32,891 nucleotides of DNA from a virus: positions 1-32,891 of IMG/VR virus record IMGVR_UViG_3300027816_000272; one strand, given 5' to 3'. Positions within the stretch are counted from its first letter, which is position 1. Every line of letters starts with the position of its first letter. The notes beneath the pieces were generated by a model. It worked only from the letters and a program-made list of their open reading frames with translations. It did no database searches and was not told the origin of the DNA. Positions 1 through 8,044 of this stretch are shown one piece after another. The translations under genes and the position numbers were made by a program.

Positions 1-38
1 ATTTCTGCCGCTGCTTCCATGAGTTTGTTTGTTGCCAT
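1..38 (-). CDS. gp22: Prohead core scaffold protein gp22, 5' end only (partial)
   Basis: Only the first twelve codons and part of a thirteenth are inside the window, reading MATNKLMEAAAE. The ATG at 36-38 has a strong ribosome binding site (AAGGAG, 46-51) and a consensus T4 late promoter just upstream. It follows the gp21 protease gene directly. In T4 the next gene is 22, the major scaffold of the prohead core that gp21 degrades during maturation. The identity is inferred from gene order; the visible residues are too few to prove it. Confidence 0.6.
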   Translation of the reverse strand, partial: MATNKLMEAAAE

Positions 39-60
39 TGAATATCTCCTTATGATTTCT

Positions 61-68
61 TATTTATA
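61..68 (-). promoter_or_regulatory. T4-type late promoter (TATAAATA) for gp22
   Basis: The minus strand reads TATAAATA, an exact match to the T4 late promoter core recognised by the sliding-clamp-activated gp55 sigma factor. It lies between the gp21 stop and the gp22 start, about 23 bases upstream of the ATG, leaving room for the AAGGAG ribosome binding site. An extra promoter for the abundant scaffold (and probably major capsid) genes fits T4 practice. Confidence 0.7.
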
Positions 69-72
69 AATT

Positions 73-723
73 TTAAAGTTTTCGTAGGAAGTTTTCGAAG
101 AGTTGTAATCCGACAGATTCAACATCTCTGCGTGATGCTTTACGAATTTGCTGTTTAGCATGGTCGATATGTGACTCGACAAACTTACCTTCTACGAACA
201 TCCATTCTTTGTTTTCCATGATGCCTTGAACAAAAGCACCTGGAGCAGAAGGGTCAGCAACAATATCAGCAGCAGTTGCAAGACGCAGGTCATCTTGTAC
301 TAGATTATAACCTTCTTTTGTCATTACGACAGAACCCAAAGCACGTGATGAAACACCAAGACCGACACCAGACTCAATAAGATTCTTAGCAATCAAACCA
401 TATGGTGTTTCCATGATGAGTGCTTTACCGACAAATGTATTACCGTTCTCTACCAAACTTGTAATCTTATGCGACACACGTTCTAGATTCAGTGATGGTG
501 TGTCTGGATGTCCCAGTTCACCAAGCGCACGATTTGTGTTGATGTACTCTTCGGTATATCGTTCAACTTCATTACGAAGTGTATCCATTTTGTACATACG
601 ATTGTTACGGTTGACTGCATCGCCAACTAGAAATATGCCTTCAATGTACAGATTCTTTTTACCGTCTTCTGTTTTTTCGGTAAGATATCTTACATTTTCA
701 ATGTGTTCTTTAATAAGTTTCAT
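73..723 (-). CDS. gp21: Prohead core maturation protease (T4 gp21 family)
   Basis: A 216-residue protein, close to T4 gp21 (about 212 aa). This serine protease sits in the prohead core and cleaves scaffold and shell proteins at (L/I)-x-E sites during head maturation. Family marks are the ELGHP segment (His72), VSHKI (His85) and GVSSRA (Ser125/126), the likely catalytic His and Ser regions. Which His is catalytic cannot be fixed by eye. The N-terminal half has the usual EGIFLVGDAVNRNNRMY-type strand pattern. The start ATG overlaps the preceding stop as TAATG and has AGGAG about ten bases upstream, suggesting translational coupling. Position between gp68-like and gp22 matches T4. Confidence 0.93.
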   Translation of the reverse strand: MKLIKEHIENVRYLTEKTEDGKKNLYIEGIFLVGDAVNRNNRMYKMDTLRNEVERYTEEYINTNRALGELGHPDTPSLNLERVSHKITSLVENGNTFVGKALIMETPYGLIAKNLIESGVGLGVSSRALGSVVMTKEGYNLVQDDLRLATAADIVADPSAPGAFVQGIMENKEWMFVEGKFVESHIDHAKQQIRKASRRDVESVGLQLFENFLRKL

Positions 724-1085
724 TAGATTGATACTCCTGTGTATGGATCAACATTGTAAGTTGCATACTTGGCCAGTTCTAGAACAACCGTACCGCCAGT
801 AACAATTTCAATTACGATGCTTTGAGTGTTATTATTTGCAATTGAATGTCCGTACTCATCAAAGTCCATGCTGCCACCACTATGCAGTGCCAGTAATGGA
901 ATGCTATTACGGACAATACGAATGTTGCCGTTTGTTGACCATTTAACATGACGAATGTCTGCCGCAGTAACAGTCTCGATGGTTGCGTTTGCTCTTAAAT
1001 CATTGAGAGTGACAGTATATGTTCCAGGATCAACTGCTCGAACGATTGACGATCCTCTAAGTGTATTGGTAATTTCAAATGGCAT
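723..1085 (-). CDS. Hypothetical protein in the head-core operon, possibly structural (120 aa)
   Basis: No family recognised with certainty. The sequence is rich in beta-branched residues (TYTVTLND, TQSIVIEIV, GTVVLEL) and has no signal peptide, membrane segment or catalytic motif, so it is probably a small all-beta protein. It lies between the gp68-like gene and gp21, where T4 has no gene, and overlaps the gp21 start by one base. That position suggests a head accessory or decoration protein, but this is inference from location only. The start ATG is one base from the stop of the gene before it and has only a weak ribosome binding site, so coupling is likely. Confidence 0.75.
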   Translation of the reverse strand: MPFEITNTLRGSSIVRAVDPGTYTVTLNDLRANATIETVTAADIRHVKWSTNGNIRIVRNSIPLLALHSGGSMDFDEYGHSIANNNTQSIVIEIVTGGTVVLELAKYATYNVDPYTGVSI

Positions 1086-1086
1086 T

Positions 1087-1548
1087 TTATTTTAGTCCCA
1101 TTGCTTGACGACGGCGCATTGACATTTTTCTTTTCATCAATGTACGTCTTAGTTTACTTTTTCTTGTTGTCTTCCAAGAACGTTTCAATAAACGTGCTTT
1201 ACGTAATCTTACTGTTGCAGGTATACGTTTAACCGTGCTACCAGAAATTCTATAACCTTTGATGCCTGATTTGCGTACATTTCTTTGTACGATAATTCTA
1301 CCTTTTTTGTTGCGACGAATACGGCGGCGTACTTTTGTAATACGACCCATCTTTTGAATGTTTGGATTGCGTTTCTTAGCCGCTTCCTCTAACACTTGTT
1401 CGTCAACTTCAATCTCTTCAAACATCGCATCAACGACATATGGCTTTGCTTCTTCCATACGGATAGAAGCAATGTCGTTCAGACGCTCAAAGATTAATTC
1501 TTTGGCTTCGTCTAATCTATTCTGTAGAATTAGTTCTACAAAATTCAT
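1087..1548 (-). CDS. gp68: Prohead core protein, gp68-like, with strongly basic tail
   Basis: A 153-residue protein in two parts. Residues 1-60 are amphipathic and acidic (LDEAKELIFERL, MFEEIEVDEQ), like other T4 prohead core proteins. Residues 60-153 are extremely rich in Arg and Lys (VRRRIRRN, RKSKLRRTLMKRK, MSMRRRQ). T4 gp68 is a small core protein with a basic C-terminus at the same map position, which supports the name; direct sequence identity cannot be judged here. Two (L/I)-x-E|A sites that gp21 could cut are visible, LDE|A at residues 12-15 and LEE|A at 53-56. The ATG lies inside the end of the 219-aa gene, a 32-base overlap, so expression is probably coupled. Confidence 0.7.
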   Translation of the reverse strand: MNFVELILQNRLDEAKELIFERLNDIASIRMEEAKPYVVDAMFEEIEVDEQVLEEAAKKRNPNIQKMGRITKVRRRIRRNKKGRIIVQRNVRKSGIKGYRISGSTVKRIPATVRLRKARLLKRSWKTTRKSKLRRTLMKRKMSMRRRQAMGLK

Positions 1549-2176
1549 ATAGTTTTCCGAATGTTGTTACAGACTCAGTTAGTTGTTGCCAAAAGATTTC
1601 TTTGCTGTCTTCTTCTAACTGACCGTATGTGTTTATAATTTGTTGTTTTGTTTCTTCGTCTAAAGAAATAGTAATGCCATCGTTGAGCGTTATTTCTTCT
1701 GCTTCAGCAAGTTCTTTAATGTATTCTTCCGCTTGAACTGGAGCATCAACCATTGGACCATAAGGAATGCTAAATGCTCGTTTTATTTTGTCACTCCAAT
1801 ACAGAGCAATACGTGTGCCGTCTGGATACAATCTTACCGCTTTACGTTTGATTACTAATATAACAGGTGGATCTGGCACCAATGGTGTATCCATACGTGC
1901 TTCATTAAGTTCTACTTCTTCACGGACTGCTTGTCTTGCTTTACCATAAATCTGTTTACTTGAAACTAAATCTACCATGCGATTAAAAAGATTACGCATG
2001 ATCTCACGATCAGCATTGTTGAACTGTGGGCGTTCTTCACCCATCTTGTCTAAGATTTTGTGGATGCGGGCCAACTGTGCTTTGTTTGCTAACCCTGCAC
2101 GAACAAGCGCATCGAACTTAGAGTAGTCCTGTTTCTCTTCTTCTACGATAGATTTGAATTCGAGTAGTGATTTCAT
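1517..2176 (-). CDS. Probable prohead core-associated protein (219 aa)
   Basis: Not identified as a named T4 protein. Residues 1-90 look helical and charged (KFDALVRAGLANKAQLARIHKIL), the middle 105-145 is a small beta region (VILVIKRKAVRLYP), and 150-219 is acidic and helical. It lies between gp67 and gp68-like genes, starts in a 4-base ATGA overlap with gp67, and carries two LxE|A motifs (LNE|A at residues 90-93, LAE|A at 156-159) matching the cleavage rule of T4 gp21. A core protein processed with the prohead is therefore plausible. Similar proteins seem common in marine T4-like phages, as far as I recall. Confidence 0.7.
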   Translation of the reverse strand: MKSLLEFKSIVEEEKQDYSKFDALVRAGLANKAQLARIHKILDKMGEERPQFNNADREIMRNLFNRMVDLVSSKQIYGKARQAVREEVELNEARMDTPLVPDPPVILVIKRKAVRLYPDGTRIALYWSDKIKRAFSIPYGPMVDAPVQAEEYIKELAEAEEITLNDGITISLDEETKQQIINTYGQLEEDSKEIFWQQLTESVTTFGKLYEFCRTNSTE

Positions 2177-2373
2177 TCTTGCTCTACGGCTTCTTCACTG
2201 TCGGTAACTTCTTCGTCACCTTGCTCTTTCCCGCCAAATAAAGTTGTAGCCATTTCTTGCTTACGGCCTTGGAGCGCATCGAACGCTTTTGCGGATAAAA
2301 CATTTTCTATACCTTCTTTTGCTGCTGCGCTATCACCAGCGGCAATGTTATTGATAATATCTTTTAGTTCCAT
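2173..2373 (-). CDS. gp67: Prohead core protein gp67
   Basis: A 66-residue acidic protein (T4 gp67 is about 80 aa). The N-terminus (MELKDIINNIAAGDSAAAK) is helical, followed by the family pattern of a short KAFDALQGRKQEMATTLF helix and then an acidic tail (GDEEVTDSEEAVEQE). It is a component of the prohead scaffold core, is cleaved by gp21, and helps set head shape in T4. It sits directly after the portal gene as in T4, with ribosome binding site AAGGAAAA overlapping the gp20 end. It shares an ATGA junction with the next gene. Confidence 0.85.
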   Translation of the reverse strand: MELKDIINNIAAGDSAAAKEGIENVLSAKAFDALQGRKQEMATTLFGGKEQGDEEVTDSEEAVEQE

Positions 2374-2384
2374 AATAATTTTCC

Positions 2385-4052
2385 TTATCTGCGTCTATTA
2401 TTTATACTGACAACCGATTTACTTACTTCGTCATCTAAACCAGGTGTTAATGACTCTTCTTCTTCGGTATTTTCTACCGTATTGTCTTCTGGTTCTGCTT
2501 GAGGTTCAGCACCCTGTGGTGGTCCACCTAATGCGGGACCTTGCATGTCATCGGGCAATGTGTCTTTTTCTTTTTGTATTGCTGCTTGCATTGCTTCAAT
2601 CTCTTCATCCGTCATCATGAGAATCTTATTCATCACATAATTATTGGAGAAGTAACGACCAACAAATGGATCAACTAGGCTTACCATTTGTAATCTATTC
2701 TGTAGCAATTCTGCTTCACGCAGTTCGGTAAAGTTATTGTCTTTACGGAAGTCGTAGTAAACATCTTCTTTGAACTTATCCCATTCTTCACGTGTACAAA
2801 TGCCCTTCAGTACCAATTGTACTTTGAGTGCTTCATCAAACACTTGTGAGAACTTATTACGCAGACGAACAACAAACTTGGCAAACTTCAGTTCATCACG
2901 TGTAACTTCTTGTGAACGACCAAGACCTGCTAAACCACCTTCTTGTGATTCAAGTCTTGAATATGGTACGTTTAAAGATTGTAAAAGTTTCTTTTGGAAA
3001 TATTTTACATCTTCTAGTTCGCCCAAGTTTTGACCAGCAGGCAGTGTGGTAATTTCTGTACCTTTACCACCTTCACGGCGTGGTAGCCAGAAGTCTTCAA
3101 GCATTGACATATGCTTACGTTCATCACGGATCTCACCTGTGTTGGCATCGTAAACTAATTTGTTACGGTACTTGATCATGATGTCACGCAGATATTGCTC
3201 TGCTTTACCACGTGGCAAGTTACCAACGTCGATGTAGAAAATACGGCGTTCTGGCGCTCTTGAAATACGGTAAATAACAATCGCATCTTCAATCATACGT
3301 AACTGATTGAGTGGCTTGATTGCTTTGTGTAGATACGAAATAACAAATGTATTCTTAGCATCCATCAAACCAGAGTTCACATTAATGATAGCGTCTGGTG
3401 CAATACGAATGCCTTGACCTACGTTTGATGTAAATGTCTGTGTCGTGGTACCACGATCATTATAGACATAGTATTCAGCAACCGATACGACGATCATTGC
3501 TCCAGTTTTTGGATCACGATCTTTTTTAATCTCACGCACTTTACGAATCTTGCGTGGATCAATGTATCTAAGTTCTTGAATACCTTCTTTAGGATTTTTA
3601 TCGTTAACTACGATATGATAAAAAACACGACCATCAATATACCAACGTTTGAAAACATCATCAGCCAAATTACTAAAGTTCAACATCTTTAATACATTGT
3701 TGAACTCTTCGATAATTTTCTTCTTGATTGTTTCAGGCTGCTTCAGATTGTCAAGAACGATGTCAACAACCTTACCTTGATCATCATGTGTGATGGCTTC
3801 ATTGACGATTTCATCAATTGCCATTTGACACTCTGGGTGATTTGACATCTCACGATAACGTGTAATAAGTTCTATTTCGTTGCGAACAGAACCTTCAAGA
3901 TCAACGTATGTACCGTAATACGCATTTTGCGTAACGGTAACAGCACCATCATCTATGGTTGCGGAAGGCAAAGCAAAGGATGCCTGTTCGGGCTTTTCAG
4001 CCTTGACGACATCCTTTGAGCCTATTGTAAAGCCAAAAAGTTTAATTGCCAT
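2385..4052 (-). CDS. gp20: Portal vertex protein gp20
   Basis: A 555-residue protein (T4 gp20 is 524 aa). It forms the dodecameric portal ring that starts head assembly and through which DNA is packaged. Recognisable gp20 features include the N-terminal ITRYREMSNHPECQMAIDEI region, the DDVFKRWYIDGRVFYH strand, ELRYIDPRKIRKVREI, the RAPERRIFYIDVGNLP segment, and a long helical C-terminal half with LNVPYSRL and QEVTRDELKFAKF. The last 70 residues are acidic and Pro-rich, then end in Arg. It begins after a hairpin terminator that follows gp19. The ribosome binding site is AGGATG. Confidence 0.97.
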   Translation of the reverse strand: MAIKLFGFTIGSKDVVKAEKPEQASFALPSATIDDGAVTVTQNAYYGTYVDLEGSVRNEIELITRYREMSNHPECQMAIDEIVNEAITHDDQGKVVDIVLDNLKQPETIKKKIIEEFNNVLKMLNFSNLADDVFKRWYIDGRVFYHIVVNDKNPKEGIQELRYIDPRKIRKVREIKKDRDPKTGAMIVVSVAEYYVYNDRGTTTQTFTSNVGQGIRIAPDAIINVNSGLMDAKNTFVISYLHKAIKPLNQLRMIEDAIVIYRISRAPERRIFYIDVGNLPRGKAEQYLRDIMIKYRNKLVYDANTGEIRDERKHMSMLEDFWLPRREGGKGTEITTLPAGQNLGELEDVKYFQKKLLQSLNVPYSRLESQEGGLAGLGRSQEVTRDELKFAKFVVRLRNKFSQVFDEALKVQLVLKGICTREEWDKFKEDVYYDFRKDNNFTELREAELLQNRLQMVSLVDPFVGRYFSNNYVMNKILMMTDEEIEAMQAAIQKEKDTLPDDMQGPALGGPPQGAEPQAEPEDNTVENTEEEESLTPGLDDEVSKSVVSINNRRR

Positions 4053-4073
4053 TAAATATCATCCTGTAATAAA

Positions 4074-4093
4074 AGTAGGGCAAAAGCCCTACT
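4074..4093 (-). terminator. Rho-independent terminator between gp19 and gp20
   Basis: An 8-bp perfect stem (AGTAGGGC / GCCCTACT) closes a TTTT loop on the minus strand and is followed by TTTATT. It starts two bases beyond the gp19 stop and ends about 20 bases before the gp20 ATG. It should attenuate tail-tube/sheath transcripts before the portal gene, which is needed in few copies. Confidence 0.8.
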
Positions 4094-4094
4094 C

Positions 4095-4640
4095 TTAGAC
4101 CACACCATCTGCAACTGCTTCCCACCACTGGTAGGTAAGTGTTACAGAAAACTCTTCAATCGTATCATTTGATCCCCAATCAACATCAATTGGAGTGATG
4201 TCGGAAGGGAACATTCCAACAAATTTGTATTTCTTAATTGAGTTACCTGCTTTTCCAAACTGAGTAACTTCACCATCAGTTGTATAACCTAGTGGTGTAC
4301 CAGCGACTGGATTACGAACGTTTAGATTGTGGCTGTTGATGCCATTCATCCAACGTTCGAATGCATTGCGTACAATAAAATCTTCGTCGTTGATAATTGT
4401 TACTGTCCAATCAGCAAATGTGCGATTACCCACAAACTTTAATTCACGACCAAAGTATTGAACAGGCACAACACCCAGAGTTGCTCCTGGAAGTTGTGCT
4501 GTTTTACACATGAACGTCATTTTTGTTTGTGCGTTTCCTGGTGCTGAGAACGCAGGAAACGGCATACTTACCTCAAATAGATTTGGGCGGGCACCGTCAC
4601 CTGTTAGTTGTGAACGGAACTGATTTACGTTAAATGCCAT
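4095..4640 (-). CDS. gp19: Tail tube protein gp19
   Basis: A 181-residue protein (T4 gp19 is 163 aa) whose hexameric rings stack to form the inner tail tube through which DNA passes. The start MAFNVNQFRSQLTGDGARPNLFEVSMPFP, the TAQLPGATLGVVPVQYFGRELK segment, and the end IDVDWGSNDTIEEFSVTLTYQWWE are typical of the T4-type tube family. It follows gp18 by 26 bases with ribosome binding site CAGGAG and a TAAATA element. It is followed by a strong terminator, in line with the high and separate demand for sheath and tube subunits. Confidence 0.96.
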   Translation of the reverse strand: MAFNVNQFRSQLTGDGARPNLFEVSMPFPAFSAPGNAQTKMTFMCKTAQLPGATLGVVPVQYFGRELKFVGNRTFADWTVTIINDEDFIVRNAFERWMNGINSHNLNVRNPVAGTPLGYTTDGEVTQFGKAGNSIKKYKFVGMFPSDITPIDVDWGSNDTIEEFSVTLTYQWWEAVADGVV

Positions 4641-4662
4641 TTATTATTCTCCTGTTTCTCTT

Positions 4663-4670
4663 TTATTTAG
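4663..4670 (-). promoter_or_regulatory. Possible late promoter core (CTAAATAA) before gp19
   Basis: The minus strand reads CTAAATAA across the gp18 stop codon, about 25 bases upstream of the gp19 ATG. It shares the TAAATA core with the other proposed late promoters here, but overlaps a coding end, so chance occurrence is possible. Confidence 0.35.
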
Positions 4671-6355
4671 GCTGCACCCACAACTTCATTGAAACTTACA
4701 CCTGTGCGTACGGCAACAAAGTTAAGTTGAATAAAGTTGATAGAACGAGCAGGTTTAATGTAAATGTCACCAACAAATTCATTGCGATCAATAATCTCTG
4801 CGGTGTTGTTTGTGTCATCACAGACTACACGGAAATCAACAATACCACGACGGCCTTGTACATCACGCAAGAATGGTTCAACTAAAGCAACAAACTGGGC
4901 ACGTGTAAACTGATCATTAAATTCGAACAGAGAGAAACGAGCCGCACGTGAAATCGCTTTCTCAAGTGTAATAAACAAACGACGAACATTGATGCGATCA
5001 AAGGCGCTTGGCTTTGCTAACATCGTTTTATCGCCAAACAAAACTGTGCCTTCACCTGGGAACGAAACAACAGGATTAATTCCTTTTAGATACAAAGAAT
5101 CACGTTCTGATTTTGTTGGATTCCATGCAAGTTTAATGACATTTTTGATCACACCACGATTCATACCACCAGGTGAGAACCAAGGATCACGTTCGGTATC
5201 TGTACGAACACATGTTCCAGCAATGTCACCATTTAGTGGAACCCAACGATAAACATCACTATATTTGTCATACTGATACTTGTAACCGGAATCAATTACA
5301 GCATACGAAGATGAAGTCAATGAATCACGGTATGTTGCGATAGCACTTGCTTCACTACCAGCATTGTCTACACAACTTGCTTTGGTTGGCGAAATAAATG
5401 CCATACAATCTTTACGAGATTCAGCAATGTTACTAATAACGTATGTAGCAATTGTGCTATTACCTGAACCAGTAACACACAACGAAATGTCAATTGATTC
5501 TGGATTTTTAAACAAATCCCATCCAGTAGTAATTTGTGAAGAACCCACTGTGCCATCTGCACCGTTTGACAGTGAATATTCTACATTTGCTGTTGTTGTT
5601 TTAAATGATGAAGCATTAGCAGTAGAACCCCACGCAGTACCAGAACTTAGATTTGCTGTTGCTGGATGAGCAACCCACCAAACATATTGTGATTTATTTG
5701 AAACTACATTTTTATAATAGTTGCTATTACCCGAATCGTCTTTAGCATCAGATGCTTTTGAAACGAATGCATATTTTTCTAGAACTGTACCTGCTGTGCC
5801 TGACCACAAACCATCTTCGTCAACAACAACGATATGAACTTCGTCATTTGCACCACCACGACTTGCAACGTATGATGATGTTCCAGTGTTTGCATTAAAT
5901 TGTGAACGGTATGGCCATGTTGCAAATGTTCCTAAATCAGCTATTGAAACTTTTAGTGAGTTGCCTAATGCTCCAGGAAATTTTGCTGCCCAACCACCAT
6001 ATGCACCATCAGCATAACCGTTATGATTGTCATCCCAATCTTCTTCGTTTTTAATAACCAAAGCACCACCATTTGCGGTGGCATTATTAGCACCACTTGG
6101 CAGGGCACGAACAACTTTTAAATTGTTGCCGTATGCCAAAAAGTTTGCTGCGGAGAACCAATATTCATAATTATTGCCGTCTGGCTTACCGAAGGTGTTC
6201 ACCAAACGAACCTCATCGGAAATAGATGTTACTACACTACATGGTCCCCAATTAAAAGGTCCTACAAATGCGCCAGTAGAAGTGGCAACCGAAGGAATAA
6301 CTGTAGTCAGATCGATCTCTGATACATTTACTCCAGGTGATAGTTGTAATGCCAT
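4667..6355 (-). CDS. gp18: Contractile tail sheath protein gp18
   Basis: A 562-residue protein, shorter than T4 gp18 (659 aa), as expected if the protruding surface domain is reduced. The N-terminus LSPGVNVSEIDLTTVIPSVATSTGAFVG, FNWGPCSVVTSISDEVRLVNTFG, and the conserved C-terminal sheath domain (NPVVSFPGEGTVLFGDKTM, DRINVRRLFITLEKAIS, then FEFND) place it firmly in the family. It polymerises around the gp19 tube and contracts on infection. The middle 90-330 is variable and Ser/Asn/Gly-rich. A late promoter and a perfect AAAGGAG ribosome binding site precede it, consistent with very high expression. Confidence 0.97.
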   Translation of the reverse strand: MALQLSPGVNVSEIDLTTVIPSVATSTGAFVGPFNWGPCSVVTSISDEVRLVNTFGKPDGNNYEYWFSAANFLAYGNNLKVVRALPSGANNATANGGALVIKNEEDWDDNHNGYADGAYGGWAAKFPGALGNSLKVSIADLGTFATWPYRSQFNANTGTSSYVASRGGANDEVHIVVVDEDGLWSGTAGTVLEKYAFVSKASDAKDDSGNSNYYKNVVSNKSQYVWWVAHPATANLSSGTAWGSTANASSFKTTTANVEYSLSNGADGTVGSSQITTGWDLFKNPESIDISLCVTGSGNSTIATYVISNIAESRKDCMAFISPTKASCVDNAGSEASAIATYRDSLTSSSYAVIDSGYKYQYDKYSDVYRWVPLNGDIAGTCVRTDTERDPWFSPGGMNRGVIKNVIKLAWNPTKSERDSLYLKGINPVVSFPGEGTVLFGDKTMLAKPSAFDRINVRRLFITLEKAISRAARFSLFEFNDQFTRAQFVALVEPFLRDVQGRRGIVDFRVVCDDTNNTAEIIDRNEFVGDIYIKPARSINFIQLNFVAVRTGVSFNEVVGAA

Positions 6356-6395
6356 TGGATTTCTCCTTTATTGTTGGGTCAATATTCTTTTTATT

Positions 6396-6406
6396 GTCTA
6401 TTTAGT
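6396..6406 (-). promoter_or_regulatory. Late promoter core (ACTAAATAGAC) before gp18
   Basis: The minus strand reads ACTAAATAGAC about 41 bases upstream of the gp18 ATG, in the only non-coding gap between gp17 and gp18. The same 11-mer occurs at 23258-23269 and a close variant at 16679-16688. It shares TAAATA with the T4 late consensus TATAAATA but has AC or GAC in front in place of TA. Confidence 0.65.
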
Positions 6407-6409
6407 TTT

Positions 6410-8041
6410 TTACAAACTTGATGATAAATAGCCAGCTGGTGGCTCCCACATGTCCCCATCTTCCACTTCCATTTCTCTACGAAGTCCGTCTTCAATAAAG
6501 CCAAAAGGCAGCATACTTTCTTCTCCTAACATGTTCTGCTCTTCTAGCATGATCTTGCGGATGTCGATTCTTGTCTCATCTTTGAAGAATGTCTGTGCCG
6601 TCAGCCAGGCATAAAGCACTAGCCCCATTACAATATCGTCGTTATTGCCTTCTTCGGCAGCATACGTGTCTCTTGTCCGAACAAAGGTGTTCAGTTCTGC
6701 GATGGTATCGAAGTCGTTGATAATGAGTTTGTCGTTCTCAATCAGCGTTTTCAAGTTAGCACAGCCAATTTTCTTGACTGATTTGGTTGTCTTTACACCA
6801 AAAGCCACTGAGCGTTTAAAGCCAGCAGAAATGCTCTGACCTTTGATATGATGATGCTCTAGCTTATAGATGTTTTCATATTCCAGATCATAATGTAGAA
6901 TATCTACGACTTGCTGACCAACATTGTTGGTTTCAATCAGTACATAAGCCTGGTTGTAACGATTGGCTAAAGCATACACCACTGTTGGAAAGAACAATAG
7001 CGGCAGCTTATTATTCCGATATCGTGCGACTTGTTTATAAGGAGCTTCTGTAGCATCCAAAACATTGATCGTATGATAATCTAGACCTACGCCCTCAGCA
7101 CAGTCTACTGTGGCAATGTAAATGCGTCCTGGGCGTGGATCTTCATATACAAATAGATTGCCGTCATCTTCAATACGGGTTGGGTCATAGAACGCCAATG
7201 AACGGAGTTTGGAACCAGAAATCAGTGTCGCTGAAGAACCAATAAACTCTGTCTCAAATTCTTGTCGGAATTGTTCTTCAGAAGTGTTTCGTATCGTTTC
7301 TTCTTTCCACTTCTCATCACGACCTGGCACCATTGACCAGTGAATCTCAAGTGTTTTGTATGTTGAACGATTTTCAATCGCATCTGTCCACATCTTATAA
7401 AACAGATTCAGACCGTTCGGAGTAGAAACAATAATTACTTTTGAACTTTTACCAGATGAGATAACAGGATAAGTAGAAGTAAAAAAGTCTACTGCCATGT
7501 TGTGTGGCACAAAAGCAAATTCGTCAAGAAAGATTAGATTATATGAACCACCACGAACACCCGCTGCTGATGTAGCGTAAGCATAAATCTTTGAACCATT
7601 TTCTAATTCAATCGAACGTTTGTTCCAGTTGATAATACCTTGTTGAAGCCATGAAGGTAAATACTCATAGGCTTTTTGTATCTTAGCAAGAATGTCTTGA
7701 GCAAGTTGGAGTTTGTTGGCAAGAATACCAATTACGAATTCTTCGTTGAACAATGCTGACCAAAGCATATACCCGACAGTTGTAGTTGTCTTACCAACCT
7801 GTCGTGGCATCTTTGCGATACAAAAACGATTGTCATGAAATGTACGAACCATGTCTTCTTGAAATGGCCACATCTCAAAAGGCACAAGACCTTTATCTAC
7901 GTTGACAATTTTGACATAGTTACGAATAAAGTACACCGGATCTTCGGTGCATTTTACAATCTCTTTTAATTGCTCTTCAGTGTAGGATATTTCAACACCG
8001 ACTCGTTTGAGCCGTGCATTACCAAGGTACCCGTCATCCAT
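6410..8041 (-). CDS. gp17: Terminase large subunit gp17 (packaging ATPase and nuclease)
   Basis: A 543-residue protein (T4 gp17 is 610 aa). It pumps DNA into the prohead through gp20 and cuts the concatemer. The ATPase domain shows Walker A PRQVGKTT at residues 79-86 and Walker B NLIFLDEFAF with Asp173/Glu174. The coupling motif is STPNG (206-210). The RNase H-like nuclease has ATVDCAEG (Asp313), VLIETNNVG (Glu370) and NNDDIVMG (Asp468/469), the three acidic positions of the T4 nuclease. All key residues are present, so it should be active. It starts three bases after the Dps-like gene, not directly after gp16 as in T4. Confidence 0.98.
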   Translation of the reverse strand: MDDGYLGNARLKRVGVEISYTEEQLKEIVKCTEDPVYFIRNYVKIVNVDKGLVPFEMWPFQEDMVRTFHDNRFCIAKMPRQVGKTTTTVGYMLWSALFNEEFVIGILANKLQLAQDILAKIQKAYEYLPSWLQQGIINWNKRSIELENGSKIYAYATSAAGVRGGSYNLIFLDEFAFVPHNMAVDFFTSTYPVISSGKSSKVIIVSTPNGLNLFYKMWTDAIENRSTYKTLEIHWSMVPGRDEKWKEETIRNTSEEQFRQEFETEFIGSSATLISGSKLRSLAFYDPTRIEDDGNLFVYEDPRPGRIYIATVDCAEGVGLDYHTINVLDATEAPYKQVARYRNNKLPLLFFPTVVYALANRYNQAYVLIETNNVGQQVVDILHYDLEYENIYKLEHHHIKGQSISAGFKRSVAFGVKTTKSVKKIGCANLKTLIENDKLIINDFDTIAELNTFVRTRDTYAAEEGNNDDIVMGLVLYAWLTAQTFFKDETRIDIRKIMLEEQNMLGEESMLPFGFIEDGLRREMEVEDGDMWEPPAGYLSSSL

Positions 8042-8044
8042 AAT

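Noticed and set aside
413-802. Plus-strand open frame of 129 codons opposite gp21
   Set aside because: It spans the gp21/120-aa gene junction, has Ser/Arg/Leu-rich shadow composition, and the minus-strand genes there are well supported.
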